Positions 15,492 through 24,215 of a stretch of 64,000 nucleotides of DNA are shown here, piece by piece. The stretch spans positions 124,001 to 188,000 of the forward strand of contig NZ_JAGINP010000010.1 in assembly GCF_017876155.1 (NCBI RefSeq), read 5' to 3'. This DNA is from Azospirillum rugosum (lineage in GTDB: Bacteria; Pseudomonadota; Alphaproteobacteria; Azospirillales; Azospirillaceae). The position numbers and the translations under genes are program-made. Numbering within the stretch: position 1 is the first letter of the stretch; each line of letters starts with the position of its first letter. The notes under the pieces are model-generated. The model had not been told where the DNA came from, made no database searches, and was given only the letters and a program-made list of their open reading frames with translations.

Positions 15492-16106
15492 ATGCACAAG
15501 GATGCGCAACGCAGCCGCAGGCCGACCATGGCGGCGGTGATGTCCGCGCTGGCGGTCGGCGCCGTGATCAGCTTCGTCCTGGCTGCGGTTCCCGCCGCTG
15601 CGCAGGATCCCGTGGCTCTCAAGACCGAGGCCGCGGCCGTGATCAAGGAATACGCGGACAGCCTGGGGGCGGCGCTGAAGGGCGCCATCGAGACCGGCGG
15701 GCCGGCCAGCGCGATCTCGGTCTGCCACGAAGCCGCGCCGCGCATCGCCGCCGACCTGGGCGCGCGAACCGGTTGGACCGTGCGCCGCACCAGCCTGAAG
15801 CCGCGCAACCCCGCCTCCGCCCCGACGGACTACGAACGGTCTGTTCTGGAAAATTTCCAAGCGCGTCTGAGGCAGGGCGAGGACATGGCCGCGCTGGCCC
15901 GTGCGGAAACGGTGGGGGAGGGCGGGCAGCCGGTCTTCCGTGTCACGAAGGCCATTCCGACCGGCGAGCTGTGCCTGGCCTGCCACGGCGGGGCGATCAA
16001 GCCCGAAGTCCAGGCGAAGCTGGACGAGCTTTACCCCGGCGACACCGCGACCGGCTTCAAGGCCGGCGACATGCGGGGCATGTTTTCCTTGAGCAAGCGC
16101 CTCTGA
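15492..16106 (+). CDS. Periplasmic DUF3365 haem-binding protein (Tll0287-like)
   Basis: 204 residues. Signal peptide ending near AAAQDP, then a DUF3365 domain with the single c-type haem site CLACHGG near the C-terminus (around residue 168). Family members are periplasmic mono-haem proteins proposed as redox sensors or electron carriers. AGGAG lies 7 bases before the ATG at 15492; ATGs at 15474 and 15486 are also in frame. Placement after the DUF2892 gene suggests a redox step in the sulfur pathway, but no substrate can be inferred from the sequence. Confidence 0.8.
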   Translation: MHKDAQRSRRPTMAAVMSALAVGAVISFVLAAVPAAAQDPVALKTEAAAVIKEYADSLGAALKGAIETGGPASAISVCHEAAPRIAADLGARTGWTVRRTSLKPRNPASAPTDYERSVLENFQARLRQGEDMAALARAETVGEGGQPVFRVTKAIPTGELCLACHGGAIKPEVQAKLDELYPGDTATGFKAGDMRGMFSLSKRL

Positions 16107-16120
16107 CGAGCCGGAGGAGA

Positions 16121-16142
16121 GGCGCCCGCCGGAACGGGCGCC
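16121..16142 (+). terminator. GC-rich hairpin after the DUF3365 gene
   Basis: GGCGCCCG, six bases, CGGGCGCC: a perfect 8-bp stem 15 bases after the stop codon. There is no T tract, so it may act as a transcript-end stabiliser rather than a classical intrinsic terminator. The following 220 bases hold no gene; a minus-strand open frame there (about 16180-16250) ends cleanly but has no recognisable family. Confidence 0.45.
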
Positions 16143-16326
16143 ATCCTGCGTGCCTTCCCTTACGACGCCCCGACCGACGGTTCCTTGTCCTGAGGCCGGT
16201 CGATGCCCGGCAGCTTCAGGGCCTGCCGCTCGAACAGCGGATGCCGGCGCCCAGAATTATGCCCTTACGGGCGCCGAGGCGAACCTGCTGTGCGGTCCCT
16301 TGCAGGACGTCACTGACCGCGCTAAG

Positions 16327-16352
16327 TAATACTCGACACTATACCGGTATTA
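16327..16352. promoter_or_regulatory. Candidate operator of the AbrB/PIN pair
   Basis: TAATAC, 14 bases, GTATTA: a perfect 6-bp dyad ending 12 bases before the antitoxin start. Antitoxins of the AbrB/VapB type bind such dyads to repress their own operon. The spacing would place it across the ribosome-binding and promoter region. Confidence 0.45.
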
Positions 16353-16363
16353 CCGAGGCGGCC

Positions 16364-16600
16364 ATGGCCACGACGCTCACCACCAAGGGGCAAGTCACCA
16401 TTCCGAAGCCGATCCGCGACCGATTGGGACTCGGTCCCGGCAGCGCCGTGGAATTCGAGATCGCGGAGGACGGACGTGTCCTTCTGAGACGGGCGGACCG
16501 AACGGTGCCGGCAAAGAGCCGGTTCGAACGGCTGCGGGGCCGCGCCACCGCGGGCTTGAGCACGGATCAGATCATGGCGCTGACGCGCGGCGAGGACTGA
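16364..16600 (+). CDS. AbrB-type antitoxin (VapB-like)
   Basis: 78 residues. The first 45 form a SpoVT/AbrB swapped-hairpin domain: TTLTTKGQVTIPKPIRDRLG, then GSAVEFEIAEDGRVLLRR. The acidic, helical tail (STDQIMALTRGED) is the part that normally wraps the toxin. It stands 6 bases before a PIN-domain toxin gene. It should neutralise the toxin and repress the operon through the upstream dyad. Confidence 0.85.
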   Translation: MATTLTTKGQVTIPKPIRDRLGLGPGSAVEFEIAEDGRVLLRRADRTVPAKSRFERLRGRATAGLSTDQIMALTRGED

Positions 16601-16606
16601 CCGCCG

Positions 16607-17014
16607 ATGACCCTGGTGGACACCAACGTGCTCCTCGATCTCGTCACGAACGATCCGGTGTGGGCGGATTGGTCCATCCGGCAGTTGGACAGTGCCGCCG
16701 TCAAGGGACCGCTGATCATCAACGACATCGTCTATGCCGAGTTGTCGGTGGGCTTTGAACGGATCGAGGACCTTGACGATCTGCTCGACGAGGCCGGAAT
16801 CGCCATGGACGAGATCCCGCGCGAAGCCCTGTTCCTGGCCGGCAAGGCGTTCCGCCGCTACCGGGCCGCAGGAGGCTCCCGCTCCGGCGTGCTTCCGGAC
16901 TTCTTCATTGGCGCCCATGCCGCCGTGCTCGGGCTGCCGCTGCTGACCCGCGACGCCAAACGCTACCGGTCGTATTTCCCGTCCGTTGTTCTTATGGCCC
17001 CGGAAGCTCAGTAG
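16607..17014 (+). CDS. PIN-domain ribonuclease toxin (VapC-like)
   Basis: 135 residues. Acidic residues of the PIN active site are all present: Asp5 (MTLVDTNVLLD), the Glu in VYAELSVG, the Asp in VLPDFFIGAHA and the Asp in LLTRDAKRY. PIN toxins of toxin-antitoxin pairs are Mg-dependent ribonucleases that cut tRNA or rRNA. The pairing with an AbrB-type antitoxin 6 bases upstream makes this a standard type II module, apparently intact. Confidence 0.87.
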   Translation: MTLVDTNVLLDLVTNDPVWADWSIRQLDSAAVKGPLIINDIVYAELSVGFERIEDLDDLLDEAGIAMDEIPREALFLAGKAFRRYRAAGGSRSGVLPDFFIGAHAAVLGLPLLTRDAKRYRSYFPSVVLMAPEAQ

Positions 17015-17497
17015 AATCGGCAAGGTCGAGCACCCCGGTGGCGCCGCATAATTTTTCCATAATTCATCTTATGAGAGTTGAGTGCTAAGCAGGGTGGGTT
17101 CTATCCTGAAGTGCAACTCTCGTGTCAGAACAAGGGCTTAGCGGCTTCCGGGGGTCCGGATGGGCACGCAGTATTCTCATATCGATCTGGCGGAACGGCG
17201 GCGCATTCGGAGCCGTGGCCCGCCGACCGGTAACGCCAACCTTCCCAGAGGACAAAATGCACTCTTTCCGAGATGTAAAATCCTAGAACAGGCCAGCGTC
17301 GCACTTCAATTTGAATCCGCGGAACGCGGTCGCTCCCGGCCGCAAACGCTGCAACGGATCCCATGCCACGGCCCGGGTCGGCCCCGCTTGCCGCCGCTCC
17401 GGCCCTTCACTATCCTGGCGCCGCATCCATGTGCCCCTGCCCGGTCGGGGTGCCCGACGGCGCCCGCGGGCGTCCAGCCGCCAAGGACCCGCCCGTT
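17015..17497. other. Gene-free stretch with an IS30 remnant
   Basis: About 480 bases. A dyad GAGAGTTG (17073-17080) ... CAACTCTC (17114-17121) and the sequence ATCCTGAAGTGCAACTCTC resemble the end of an IS30-type element. The IS30 transposase scrap begins at 17160. From about 17230 to the sulfotransferase start I saw no other feature, apart from its presumed promoter. Confidence 0.5.
17160..17220 (+). pseudogene. IS30-family transposase N-terminal scrap
   Basis: ATG followed by codons for GTQYSHIDLAERRRIRSRG. This matches the first helix of the IS30 transposase DNA-binding domain (the YSHIDLAERRRIARW pattern). The similarity stops after about 17 residues, and the frame runs on into unrelated sequence. 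The rest of the transposase is missing, so this is a dead remnant. Confidence 0.6.
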
Positions 17498-19090
17498 ATG
17501 CCGACCATGCCCAACGACCCGCCAAGGGCCGACGCCCGTCCGAGCGGTGCCTTCGAGGCTGCGGCGCTGGAGCGGAGGTTGCGGGCCGCACCCGACGACC
17601 TCCTGGCGACGCAGGAGCTGGCCGGGCTGCTTTTCCGAACGGGCCGCACGGCGGAGGCCGAGGCTTACGCCCGCAACGCGGTTCGGCTGGCGCCGGAGAA
17701 CGCGCGCTCACACACGCTGATGGCGCTGGTGCTGGCCGACACCCACCGGCCCCAAGCCGCCGAGTTCCATCATCGCCGGGCGTTGGCCCTCGCACCGCCG
17801 GACGCCGCGACGGTGGCCAATCTCGCCTGGAGCTTGACGCAGCAGGGCCGCCTGGACGAAGCCCGGCGGACCTACCGGCGGGCCGCGGTCCTGCACCCGT
17901 CCATCGCCCAGACGTGGCATGGCTGGGCGCAGACCGAGGATGCGGCCCGCGATCTCCCTGCCGCGCAACGCTTGCTGGACCGCGCCCGGCGGCTCGATCC
18001 CGACCACCGCGGCGCCGACACCTTCGCGGCGGCTCTGCTGGCCCGGCGCGGCGACCCGGAGCAGGCCTTGGCGGTGCTGGACACCGCGGCCAAGCGGGGG
18101 GCCGACCCCGACGCGCTGCTGGAGAAGGGACGCATCCTCGACCAAATGGGCCGCCACGACGAGGCTTTCGCCGCCTTCGCCGCCGGCAAGGCCCTGCTGC
18201 GGCGGGCCGGACACCGCTACGCCGAGGAGGAGGCGGTGGACCTGATCGCGCGCCTCGCCGCCTTCTTCGTGGCGCCGCGCCTGCGCCTGATGCCACGGCC
18301 GGACAAGCCCGCCGCCGGGCCGCAGCCGGTGTTCATCGCGGGCGCCCCGCGCTCGGGCACCACGTTGGTCGAGCAGATCCTCTCCTGCCACCCGGCCGTC
18401 GCCGCGGGGGACGAGCTGCCGGCGCTTGGCGCGGTGGTCCGGGCGCTGCCGCAGACTCTGGGCAGCCCGCTCGGCTATCCCGAAGCGCTGTCGGAGCTGT
18501 GGATGGGTGACCGGCGCGACGGGCTGGAGCGGCTGCGCGACGCCTATCTGCGCGATGCCCGCAAGCTGGTTCCGGTCAAGCCCGGCCACACGCTGTTCAC
18601 CGACAAAATGCCGTTCAACGAGACGCATCTCGGCCTGATCGCGCTGATGTTCCCGGCCGCGCCGGTCGTTCATGTGCTGCGCCATCCGCTGGACGTGGTG
18701 CTGTCGATGATGGGCACCAACCTGACCCACGGCTTCCACTGCGCCAACGATGTGGAGACGGCGGCCCGCCACGTCCTGCGGGTGTTCGATCTGGTGGAGC
18801 ATTACCGGCGCGAGATGCCGCTGCGCTACCTGCCGCTGCGCTATGAGGATCTGGTGCGGGAACCGGAGCCGGCGGTGCGGCGGTTGCTGGGCTTCCTCGG
18901 GCTGGGCTTCGACCGGCGCTGCCTGCGCTTCGAGGAGAACCGGCGCTACGCCCGCACGCCCAGCCACGCCCTGGTCGCGGAGAAGCTCTACAGCCGTTCC
19001 ATCGACCGGCACCGTGCCTACAGGACCCATTTGAAGCCGGTGATCCCGATCCTGGAGCCGGTCATTCACGGGCTGGGCTACAGCCTGTAG
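17498..19090 (+). CDS. TPR-repeat sulfotransferase
   Basis: 530 residues from the ATG at 17498 (AAGGA upstream). The N-terminal half (about 25-255) is a tetratricopeptide-repeat array (ATQELAGLLFRTGRTAEAE, ANLAWSLTQQGRLDEARR). The C-terminal half is a PAPS sulfotransferase: 5'-phosphosulfate loop FIAGAPRSGTTLVEQIL and 3'-phosphate site VLRHPLDVVLSMM. Such fusions are common in Rhodospirillales, and they probably sulfate a surface polysaccharide or protein. It precedes another TPR protein by 8 bases, so the two form an operon. Confidence 0.85.
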   Translation: MPTMPNDPPRADARPSGAFEAAALERRLRAAPDDLLATQELAGLLFRTGRTAEAEAYARNAVRLAPENARSHTLMALVLADTHRPQAAEFHHRRALALAPPDAATVANLAWSLTQQGRLDEARRTYRRAAVLHPSIAQTWHGWAQTEDAARDLPAAQRLLDRARRLDPDHRGADTFAAALLARRGDPEQALAVLDTAAKRGADPDALLEKGRILDQMGRHDEAFAAFAAGKALLRRAGHRYAEEEAVDLIARLAAFFVAPRLRLMPRPDKPAAGPQPVFIAGAPRSGTTLVEQILSCHPAVAAGDELPALGAVVRALPQTLGSPLGYPEALSELWMGDRRDGLERLRDAYLRDARKLVPVKPGHTLFTDKMPFNETHLGLIALMFPAAPVVHVLRHPLDVVLSMMGTNLTHGFHCANDVETAARHVLRVFDLVEHYRREMPLRYLPLRYEDLVREPEPAVRRLLGFLGLGFDRRCLRFEENRRYARTPSHALVAEKLYSRSIDRHRAYRTHLKPVIPILEPVIHGLGYSL

Positions 19091-19098
19091 CCGCCGCC

Positions 19099-20307
19099 AT
19101 GCCGATTGCGCCGTCCGACAGCGACCTGTGCGAAATCCGCCGCCGCGAAGGCCATCTGGAGGCTGCCACCGCTCATGGCCGCCGCGCCGTCGCGCTCGAT
19201 CCCGGCGACGCGGCGGGCTGGTACAATCTTGGCGTGGCACTCTACGACCGGCTGGAGGTCGAGGCGTCGATCGCCTGCGAACGGCGGGCCGTCCGGCTGC
19301 GCCCGGACTGGCCGGGACCGCATTTCGAACTGGCCGAGGGGCTGTTGCTGTCCGGGCGGCTGGAGGACGGCTGGCGGGAGTATGAATGGCGCTGGCGGCT
19401 GCCCGGCGTTCCACCGCTGGTGCCGCCCGCGATCCTGGAGCGGTCGAGGCAGGCTGCCCCGCGGCCTTGGGATGGATCCCCTCTGTCCGGCGGCACCCTG
19501 CTGCTGGTCGCGGACCAGGGCTTCGGCGACACCATTCAGTTCGCGCGCTATGTGCCGATGGTCGCGGCGCTCTGCCCGAATCTGGCGGTCGCGTGCAGCC
19601 CGGACATGCTGCCCGTCATCCGCTCCATTCCCGGCGGGCACCGGGCCTTCACCGCCTGGGAGGAGGCGCCGCCCTTCGACGCCTACGCCGCCCTGTCCAG
19701 CCTGCCAGGGCTGTTCGGGACAACGCTCAGGAGCATCCCGGCGCCGGTCCCCTACCTGCGGGCCGAGCCGGAGCGGGTGGAGCGCTGGAAGGATCGTTTG
19801 GATGGCCTGCTCCCCCGCGGCTACCGCCGCGTCGGGCTGGTCTGGGCCGGACGGCCGACCCATGGGAACGACCGCAACCGCTCTTTGAAGCTGGAACGGC
19901 TGGCGCCGGTCTTCGCGCTGGAGAAGACGGCGCTGGTGTCGCTCCAGAAGGGGCCGGCGCAGGCCGAGGCTGCCTGCTACTACGGGGCGGCGCCGCTGGT
20001 CGATCTGGGGCCGGAGTTGGAAAGCTTCGCCGACACCATGGCGGTGCTGACCCTGCTCGACCACCTGGTCTGCGTGGACACGGCGGTCGCCCATCTGGCC
20101 GGGGCCATGGGGCGCCCGGCCGCGGTCCTGCTGCCCTACGCGCCGGACTGGCGCTGGCTGCTGGGCCACGGCAGAACGCCTTGGTATCCCACCGTCACGC
20201 TGCATCGGCAGCCGGCGCCCGGTCGGTGGGATGAGGCCGTCCGTAGCGCCATCGCGGCGGTGACGGGACGCGCGCTCACGGCTTCAGGGCGGCCAGCCCG
20301 TCGGTGA
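19099..20307 (+). CDS. TPR protein with glycosyltransferase-like domain
   Basis: 402 residues. Two TPR-like repeats at the N-terminus (GWYNLGVALYDRLEVEASI, HFELAEGLLLSGRLEDGWREYEWRW) precede a Rossmann-like domain with LLLVADQGFGDTIQFARYVPM, GLVWAGRPTHGNDRNRSL and VCVDTAVAHLAGAMGRP. That series is typical of TPR proteins with a glycosyltransferase family 9/heptosyltransferase-like fold in Azospirillum and Magnetospirillum. A role in modifying a surface glycan or flagellin, together with the adjacent sulfotransferase, is plausible. The acceptor and donor cannot be read from the sequence. Confidence 0.78.
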   Translation: MPIAPSDSDLCEIRRREGHLEAATAHGRRAVALDPGDAAGWYNLGVALYDRLEVEASIACERRAVRLRPDWPGPHFELAEGLLLSGRLEDGWREYEWRWRLPGVPPLVPPAILERSRQAAPRPWDGSPLSGGTLLLVADQGFGDTIQFARYVPMVAALCPNLAVACSPDMLPVIRSIPGGHRAFTAWEEAPPFDAYAALSSLPGLFGTTLRSIPAPVPYLRAEPERVERWKDRLDGLLPRGYRRVGLVWAGRPTHGNDRNRSLKLERLAPVFALEKTALVSLQKGPAQAEAACYYGAAPLVDLGPELESFADTMAVLTLLDHLVCVDTAVAHLAGAMGRPAAVLLPYAPDWRWLLGHGRTPWYPTVTLHRQPAPGRWDEAVRSAIAAVTGRALTASGRPARR

Positions 20308-20369
20308 TCCCTTTGGTGGAGATCGGAAAGGCCGCCGCCTGCGCACCGTCCGCATCGCCGCCCCGACCC

Positions 20370-23300
20370 TCACAGCTTCCACTTCAGGCCGGCGGTCGCC
20401 GACAGGGTGTTCTCGCGGGCGCGGATCGCGTCCTGGACGCCGATGGTGGCGCTCAGCCGGTCGTCCAGCGCCACGCCCAGCCCGGCGCCGACCACCAGGG
20501 CGTCGCGGCCCGGCCGGCTGGCGTCGGCGGAGAAGGCCACCCCGCCCAGCCGGTTGGTGGTGGTCGACGTCGCGTCGGCGAAGTCATGCTCCCACGCCAA
20601 GGCGGCGTTCGGCAGCAGGCGCCAGCCGCCGACCGTCACGCCGGTGCCGGCGCGCACGCCGACCGCGCTGCGCAGGCTGGTCCAGCCCGCCGCCTCGACG
20701 TCCAGCGCCACGCCGCCGCCGGACTCGCGGAACGCCTCGCGGGTGATCCGGTCGAAGCGCAGGCCGGCCCGCGGCTCGACCCAGGCGCTGTCCGACCCGG
20801 CGAACGCCATGCGGTGCCCGGCGGCGACCTCCACCGAGAAGTCATGGCCATCCGCCGTGCCGCTGGCGCCCTGCCCCACCCTGCCGATGGCGATGCCGCG
20901 GGAGGCGTCGTAGTTGGCGTAGCCGTAGCCGATGGCGCCCTCCACATAGGGGCTGTCCGCCGACCCGCGCATGGTCCAGGAGCCGTAGAGCGTCGCCTGA
21001 TAGCTGTCCACGTCGGCCTTGCCCAGCCCGTCGCGCGAAGTGACGCGGTTGCGCAGGTAGCCGAGCGCGATGCCGCCGCTCACGCCGTTCTCGTAACTGT
21101 GGTCCGCGCCCAGCAGGAAGCCGCCGATCCGCTCGGTGGTGCCGGCGGCGTTGCCGTCCGAACCGGTCCGGCTGTAGGCCGCCAGCGGCTGGCCCCACAC
21201 GCCGCCCGAGCCGCGGGTATCGCCACCAGTGTTGCCGACCGCGAGCGCGCCGTTACCGTTGCCGGCCAACTGGACGCTGGAGGACGACGCCTCGCCACCG
21301 CGCAGTGCCGACAGGCGGCCCTCCACCGCGCTGCCGAACAGTCGGCGGCTTGTGCGGTCGGCGGCCAGCGTGTCGGCGTGCAGCTTGCCCGAGAGTTGGT
21401 CGAGCGCCCCGGCGATGCCGCTGCCCGGCAGGCCGTAGAGGCCGCCGAACAGCGGGGCGGCGACGCCCTCCAGCCGGGCCCCGGCGGCGGGGCGCAGCGC
21501 GTCCACCGCCGCGCCGGCGGCCTGCTGGTTGCGCGTGCCGCCGCGGACCGCGTAGCTGGTCGGCGTGACCACCAGCCGGACGGCGGTGGCGTCGTACAGC
21601 GTGTCGAAACGGGTGCCGGCCTCCAGCCCCGCCCCCGGCTGCGTCACGGCGGCGAAGCTGCCCGACACTCCGCCGTCCGCCTGGACGATGGTGAAACTCT
21701 GCCCCAGCGTGGCGGTGTAGCTGTTGGTCGCGTCGCCGCTGATGCCGCGCAGCACCGGAGCCAGCGTGCCGCCGGCGGTGAAGGACGCCCCCTGCACCCG
21801 GATCTGGTCGTGCCGGCCGGCGCCGAAGCCGGCGGTCGGGCCGTCGATCTCCGCGCGCAGGACGCTGGTCCCGGTCAGCGTCACCGCGGACTGGAAGGTC
21901 AGCACGCCGGGCGAGTTGCCGGGCGACAGGGTGCCGGCCAGCGTGGCCGGGCCACGGACTGTGCCGCTGCCGCTGAAGGTCGAGCCGGGGCTGGTGGAGA
22001 GCGACCCGGTGACCACGCCGTTGACGGAAACCGCCCCGCCGCTTCCCACGGTGACCGCGCCGGTGCTGCCGGTGGCGGCCACGGTGACGGTGCCGTCGCC
22101 GACCGTGACCGGGGCCATGACGGCGCCGGCCAGGGTGGCGCTGCCGCCGGACGACACGGTGACCGCGCCGTTGACCGCGCCGTAGGCGGCGACGGTCAGG
22201 GCGCCGCCCTCGACCGCCAGCGTGCCGCCGACGCCGCCGCCCTCGACCACGGTCATGGCGCCGCCGCGGGCCACCGTCACCGGAACGGCCACGACGCCGC
22301 CGACCGTGGCGCTGGCGCCGTTGTTCAGGGTCAGCGTGCCGCCGGCGACCACGCCGCTCTTCGCGACGGTCAGGGCCGCGCCGTCGCCGACCGACAGGCC
22401 GCCCGCGTTGGCGAGCTGGCCGGAGACGACCACCGCGCCGGGACCGGACGCGGCCAGCGCGCCGCTGCCGCCGACCGCCCCCGCCAGGGTGACGGTGCTG
22501 CCGTCCGGCGTGATGGTGCCGCCGCGGCCGGTCACGGTGACCGACTGGCCGACCGTCAGCGGCGACGCCGGGCGCAGCGTGCCGCCGTCGAAGGTGACCG
22601 TGCTGCCCTGGACCGCGCCGTCGCCGTTGGTGAAGCTCGGGCGGCTGGTGTCGATCACACCGGTCGCCGGAGGTGTCGGAGTGGGCGTCGGATCAGGAGT
22701 GGGGTTGGGCGTCGGGTTCGGTGTCGGGTCCGGATTCGGCGTGGGGTTGGGCGTCGGATCGGGGTTGGGGGTGGGATCAGGATTTGGATTGGGGGTCGGA
22801 TCGGGATCGGGCTGCGGCGTCACCTTGGTCAGGGTGAGCTGAACGCGCTTGTTCGCCGTGTCGAAGGTGGCCGTCGGGGTCAACGTCGCGTCGCTGTTGG
22901 TGACGGCGGTGAAGGCGCCGGACAAGCCGCCCGTGGCGGTCAGGATGGTGTAGGTCGTGCTGTCGCCGTACCCGCTGCCGGTGGAGGTGACGGACAGCGC
23001 GCCGCCCATCGTGGCGGTGCCGGTGACGGCCAGCTTGCTGGCGGCGGCGGCGGTCGTCCGGACCGCCAGCGTGCTGCCGCTCTGCTGCGTGTAGTTGCCG
23101 GTGACCGTCAAGGTTCCGGGCGTGGCGGAGCCGCCGGGCGACAGGGTGGTGCCGGTCGGGCTGGTCACGTTGCCGACGACCGTCCCGGTTCCGGTCAGCG
23201 TCGTGCCGCCGCTGAGCTGCAGATTGGTGGTGAGGGAGCCGTTGACGCGCAGCGTGCCGGCCTGGACGTTCGTGGTGGTGGCCGAACTGGCGCCGCCCAG

Positions 23301-24215
23301 CGTCCAATCCGTTCCGTTCAGGGTGAGGGTGGTCAGGCCGGACACCGGTCCGGACAGGGTGCCGCTGCCTTCCAACAGCAGGACCTGGCTGGCGCCCGCG
23401 GCCTGGATGCCGCCGGACACGAGGCTGCCGTCCTTCAGGTTGATGAAGCTGCCGGCCCCGAACCCCATCGTCTTGATCGCGCTGTAGCCGCTTCCGGCGG
23501 CGATCGTCCCATGGTTGACGATGGTCGAGACGCCGGTGACGGAAAGCGCGTCGCCGGTGCCGATGATCGTGCCGTAGTTGGTGATGGTGGACGGCGTGAG
23601 CAGGCCGGCGACCATCACCGCCGCGTAATCCGACTGCATGGAGGCCGTCGCCGACCGGACGTTCTTGATCAGCGCCGTGCTGTTGGACGGGGACCCGTTG
23701 GTGATGCTGACCGCATGGGCGGATTCGATGGCGGCCCAGTTGCCGATGATCGTCCCGGTGTTCTGGACGACCGACTTCAGCGAACCCGCCGAGTTGGCGA
23801 ACAGGATGCCGTCGTAGGTCTTCGGCACCTCGATCAGTCCGGAATTGATGACGGTGCCGTAGGTCTGCCCGTAGATGCCGTCGGCCTGATAGAAGTTCGT
23901 GTCGACCGAAATCTTGATCGTGCCCTGGTTGGTCAGGGTCCAGCCGCCGGGCGACTGGACCCACACGCCGGTGGTCAGGTCGGTGTATTGGTTCCCGGTG
24001 CCGCTGTCCACCACGCCGCCGGTGCTGGTGATGAGGATGTTGCTTCCCGTCGGGTAGAAGGTCTGGTTCTGGACCGTGGACAGCGTTTGCGCCGACGCCG
24101 CGCTGCCGGCCAGCGACACGCCGAGCGCGATGGGTGCGGCGACCATGGCCGGAAGGCGGCCGCCCGACATCAGGCTTTGGCGGATCGACTCAAGGGAGGA
24201 CGGCGACGGCGGCAT
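20370..24215 (-). CDS. Autotransporter adhesin with Pro-rich linker
   Basis: 1281 residues from the ATG at 24215. Signal sequence (about residues 16-42, ending SAASAQ), a long beta-helix-like passenger rich in G, T, S and V with NxGT repeats, a proline linker at about 467-515 made of DPTPNP-type repeats, a second passenger part with GGxVTVxxGG repeats, and a C-terminal 12-strand barrel (about 1000-1281, starting GGVWGQPLAAYSRTG and ending in GLKWKL). This is a type V secretion protein that exposes its passenger on the outer membrane. No protease or other enzymatic motif was seen, so adhesion or biofilm formation is the likely role. Confidence 0.85.
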   Translation of the reverse strand: MPPSPSSLESIRQSLMSGGRLPAMVAAPIALGVSLAGSAASAQTLSTVQNQTFYPTGSNILITSTGGVVDSGTGNQYTDLTTGVWVQSPGGWTLTNQGTIKISVDTNFYQADGIYGQTYGTVINSGLIEVPKTYDGILFANSAGSLKSVVQNTGTIIGNWAAIESAHAVSITNGSPSNSTALIKNVRSATASMQSDYAAVMVAGLLTPSTITNYGTIIGTGDALSVTGVSTIVNHGTIAAGSGYSAIKTMGFGAGSFINLKDGSLVSGGIQAAGASQVLLLEGSGTLSGPVSGLTTLTLNGTDWTLGGASSATTTNVQAGTLRVNGSLTTNLQLSGGTTLTGTGTVVGNVTSPTGTTLSPGGSATPGTLTVTGNYTQQSGSTLAVRTTAAAASKLAVTGTATMGGALSVTSTGSGYGDSTTYTILTATGGLSGAFTAVTNSDATLTPTATFDTANKRVQLTLTKVTPQPDPDPTPNPNPDPTPNPDPTPNPTPNPDPTPNPTPNPTPDPTPTPTPPATGVIDTSRPSFTNGDGAVQGSTVTFDGGTLRPASPLTVGQSVTVTGRGGTITPDGSTVTLAGAVGGSGALAASGPGAVVVSGQLANAGGLSVGDGAALTVAKSGVVAGGTLTLNNGASATVGGVVAVPVTVARGGAMTVVEGGGVGGTLAVEGGALTVAAYGAVNGAVTVSSGGSATLAGAVMAPVTVGDGTVTVAATGSTGAVTVGSGGAVSVNGVVTGSLSTSPGSTFSGSGTVRGPATLAGTLSPGNSPGVLTFQSAVTLTGTSVLRAEIDGPTAGFGAGRHDQIRVQGASFTAGGTLAPVLRGISGDATNSYTATLGQSFTIVQADGGVSGSFAAVTQPGAGLEAGTRFDTLYDATAVRLVVTPTSYAVRGGTRNQQAAGAAVDALRPAAGARLEGVAAPLFGGLYGLPGSGIAGALDQLSGKLHADTLAADRTSRRLFGSAVEGRLSALRGGEASSSSVQLAGNGNGALAVGNTGGDTRGSGGVWGQPLAAYSRTGSDGNAAGTTERIGGFLLGADHSYENGVSGGIALGYLRNRVTSRDGLGKADVDSYQATLYGSWTMRGSADSPYVEGAIGYGYANYDASRGIAIGRVGQGASGTADGHDFSVEVAAGHRMAFAGSDSAWVEPRAGLRFDRITREAFRESGGGVALDVEAAGWTSLRSAVGVRAGTGVTVGGWRLLPNAALAWEHDFADATSTTTNRLGGVAFSADASRPGRDALVVGAGLGVALDDRLSATIGVQDAIRARENTLSATAGLKWKL
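22670..22815 (-). repeat. DPTPNP-coding repeat array in the autotransporter
   Basis: Imperfect hexanucleotide and dodecanucleotide repeats coding for alternating Asp/Asn-Pro and Thr-Pro pairs. The stretch joins two passenger parts. Repeats of this sort may gain or lose units by slippage, changing the spacer length without changing the frame because the units are multiples of three. Confidence 0.7.

Noticed and set aside
16180-16250. Minus-strand fragment in the gap after the DUF3365 gene that could be the C-terminus of a lost gene
   Set aside because: It ends in a clean stop, but I could not match it to any family by eye, so it stays unassigned.
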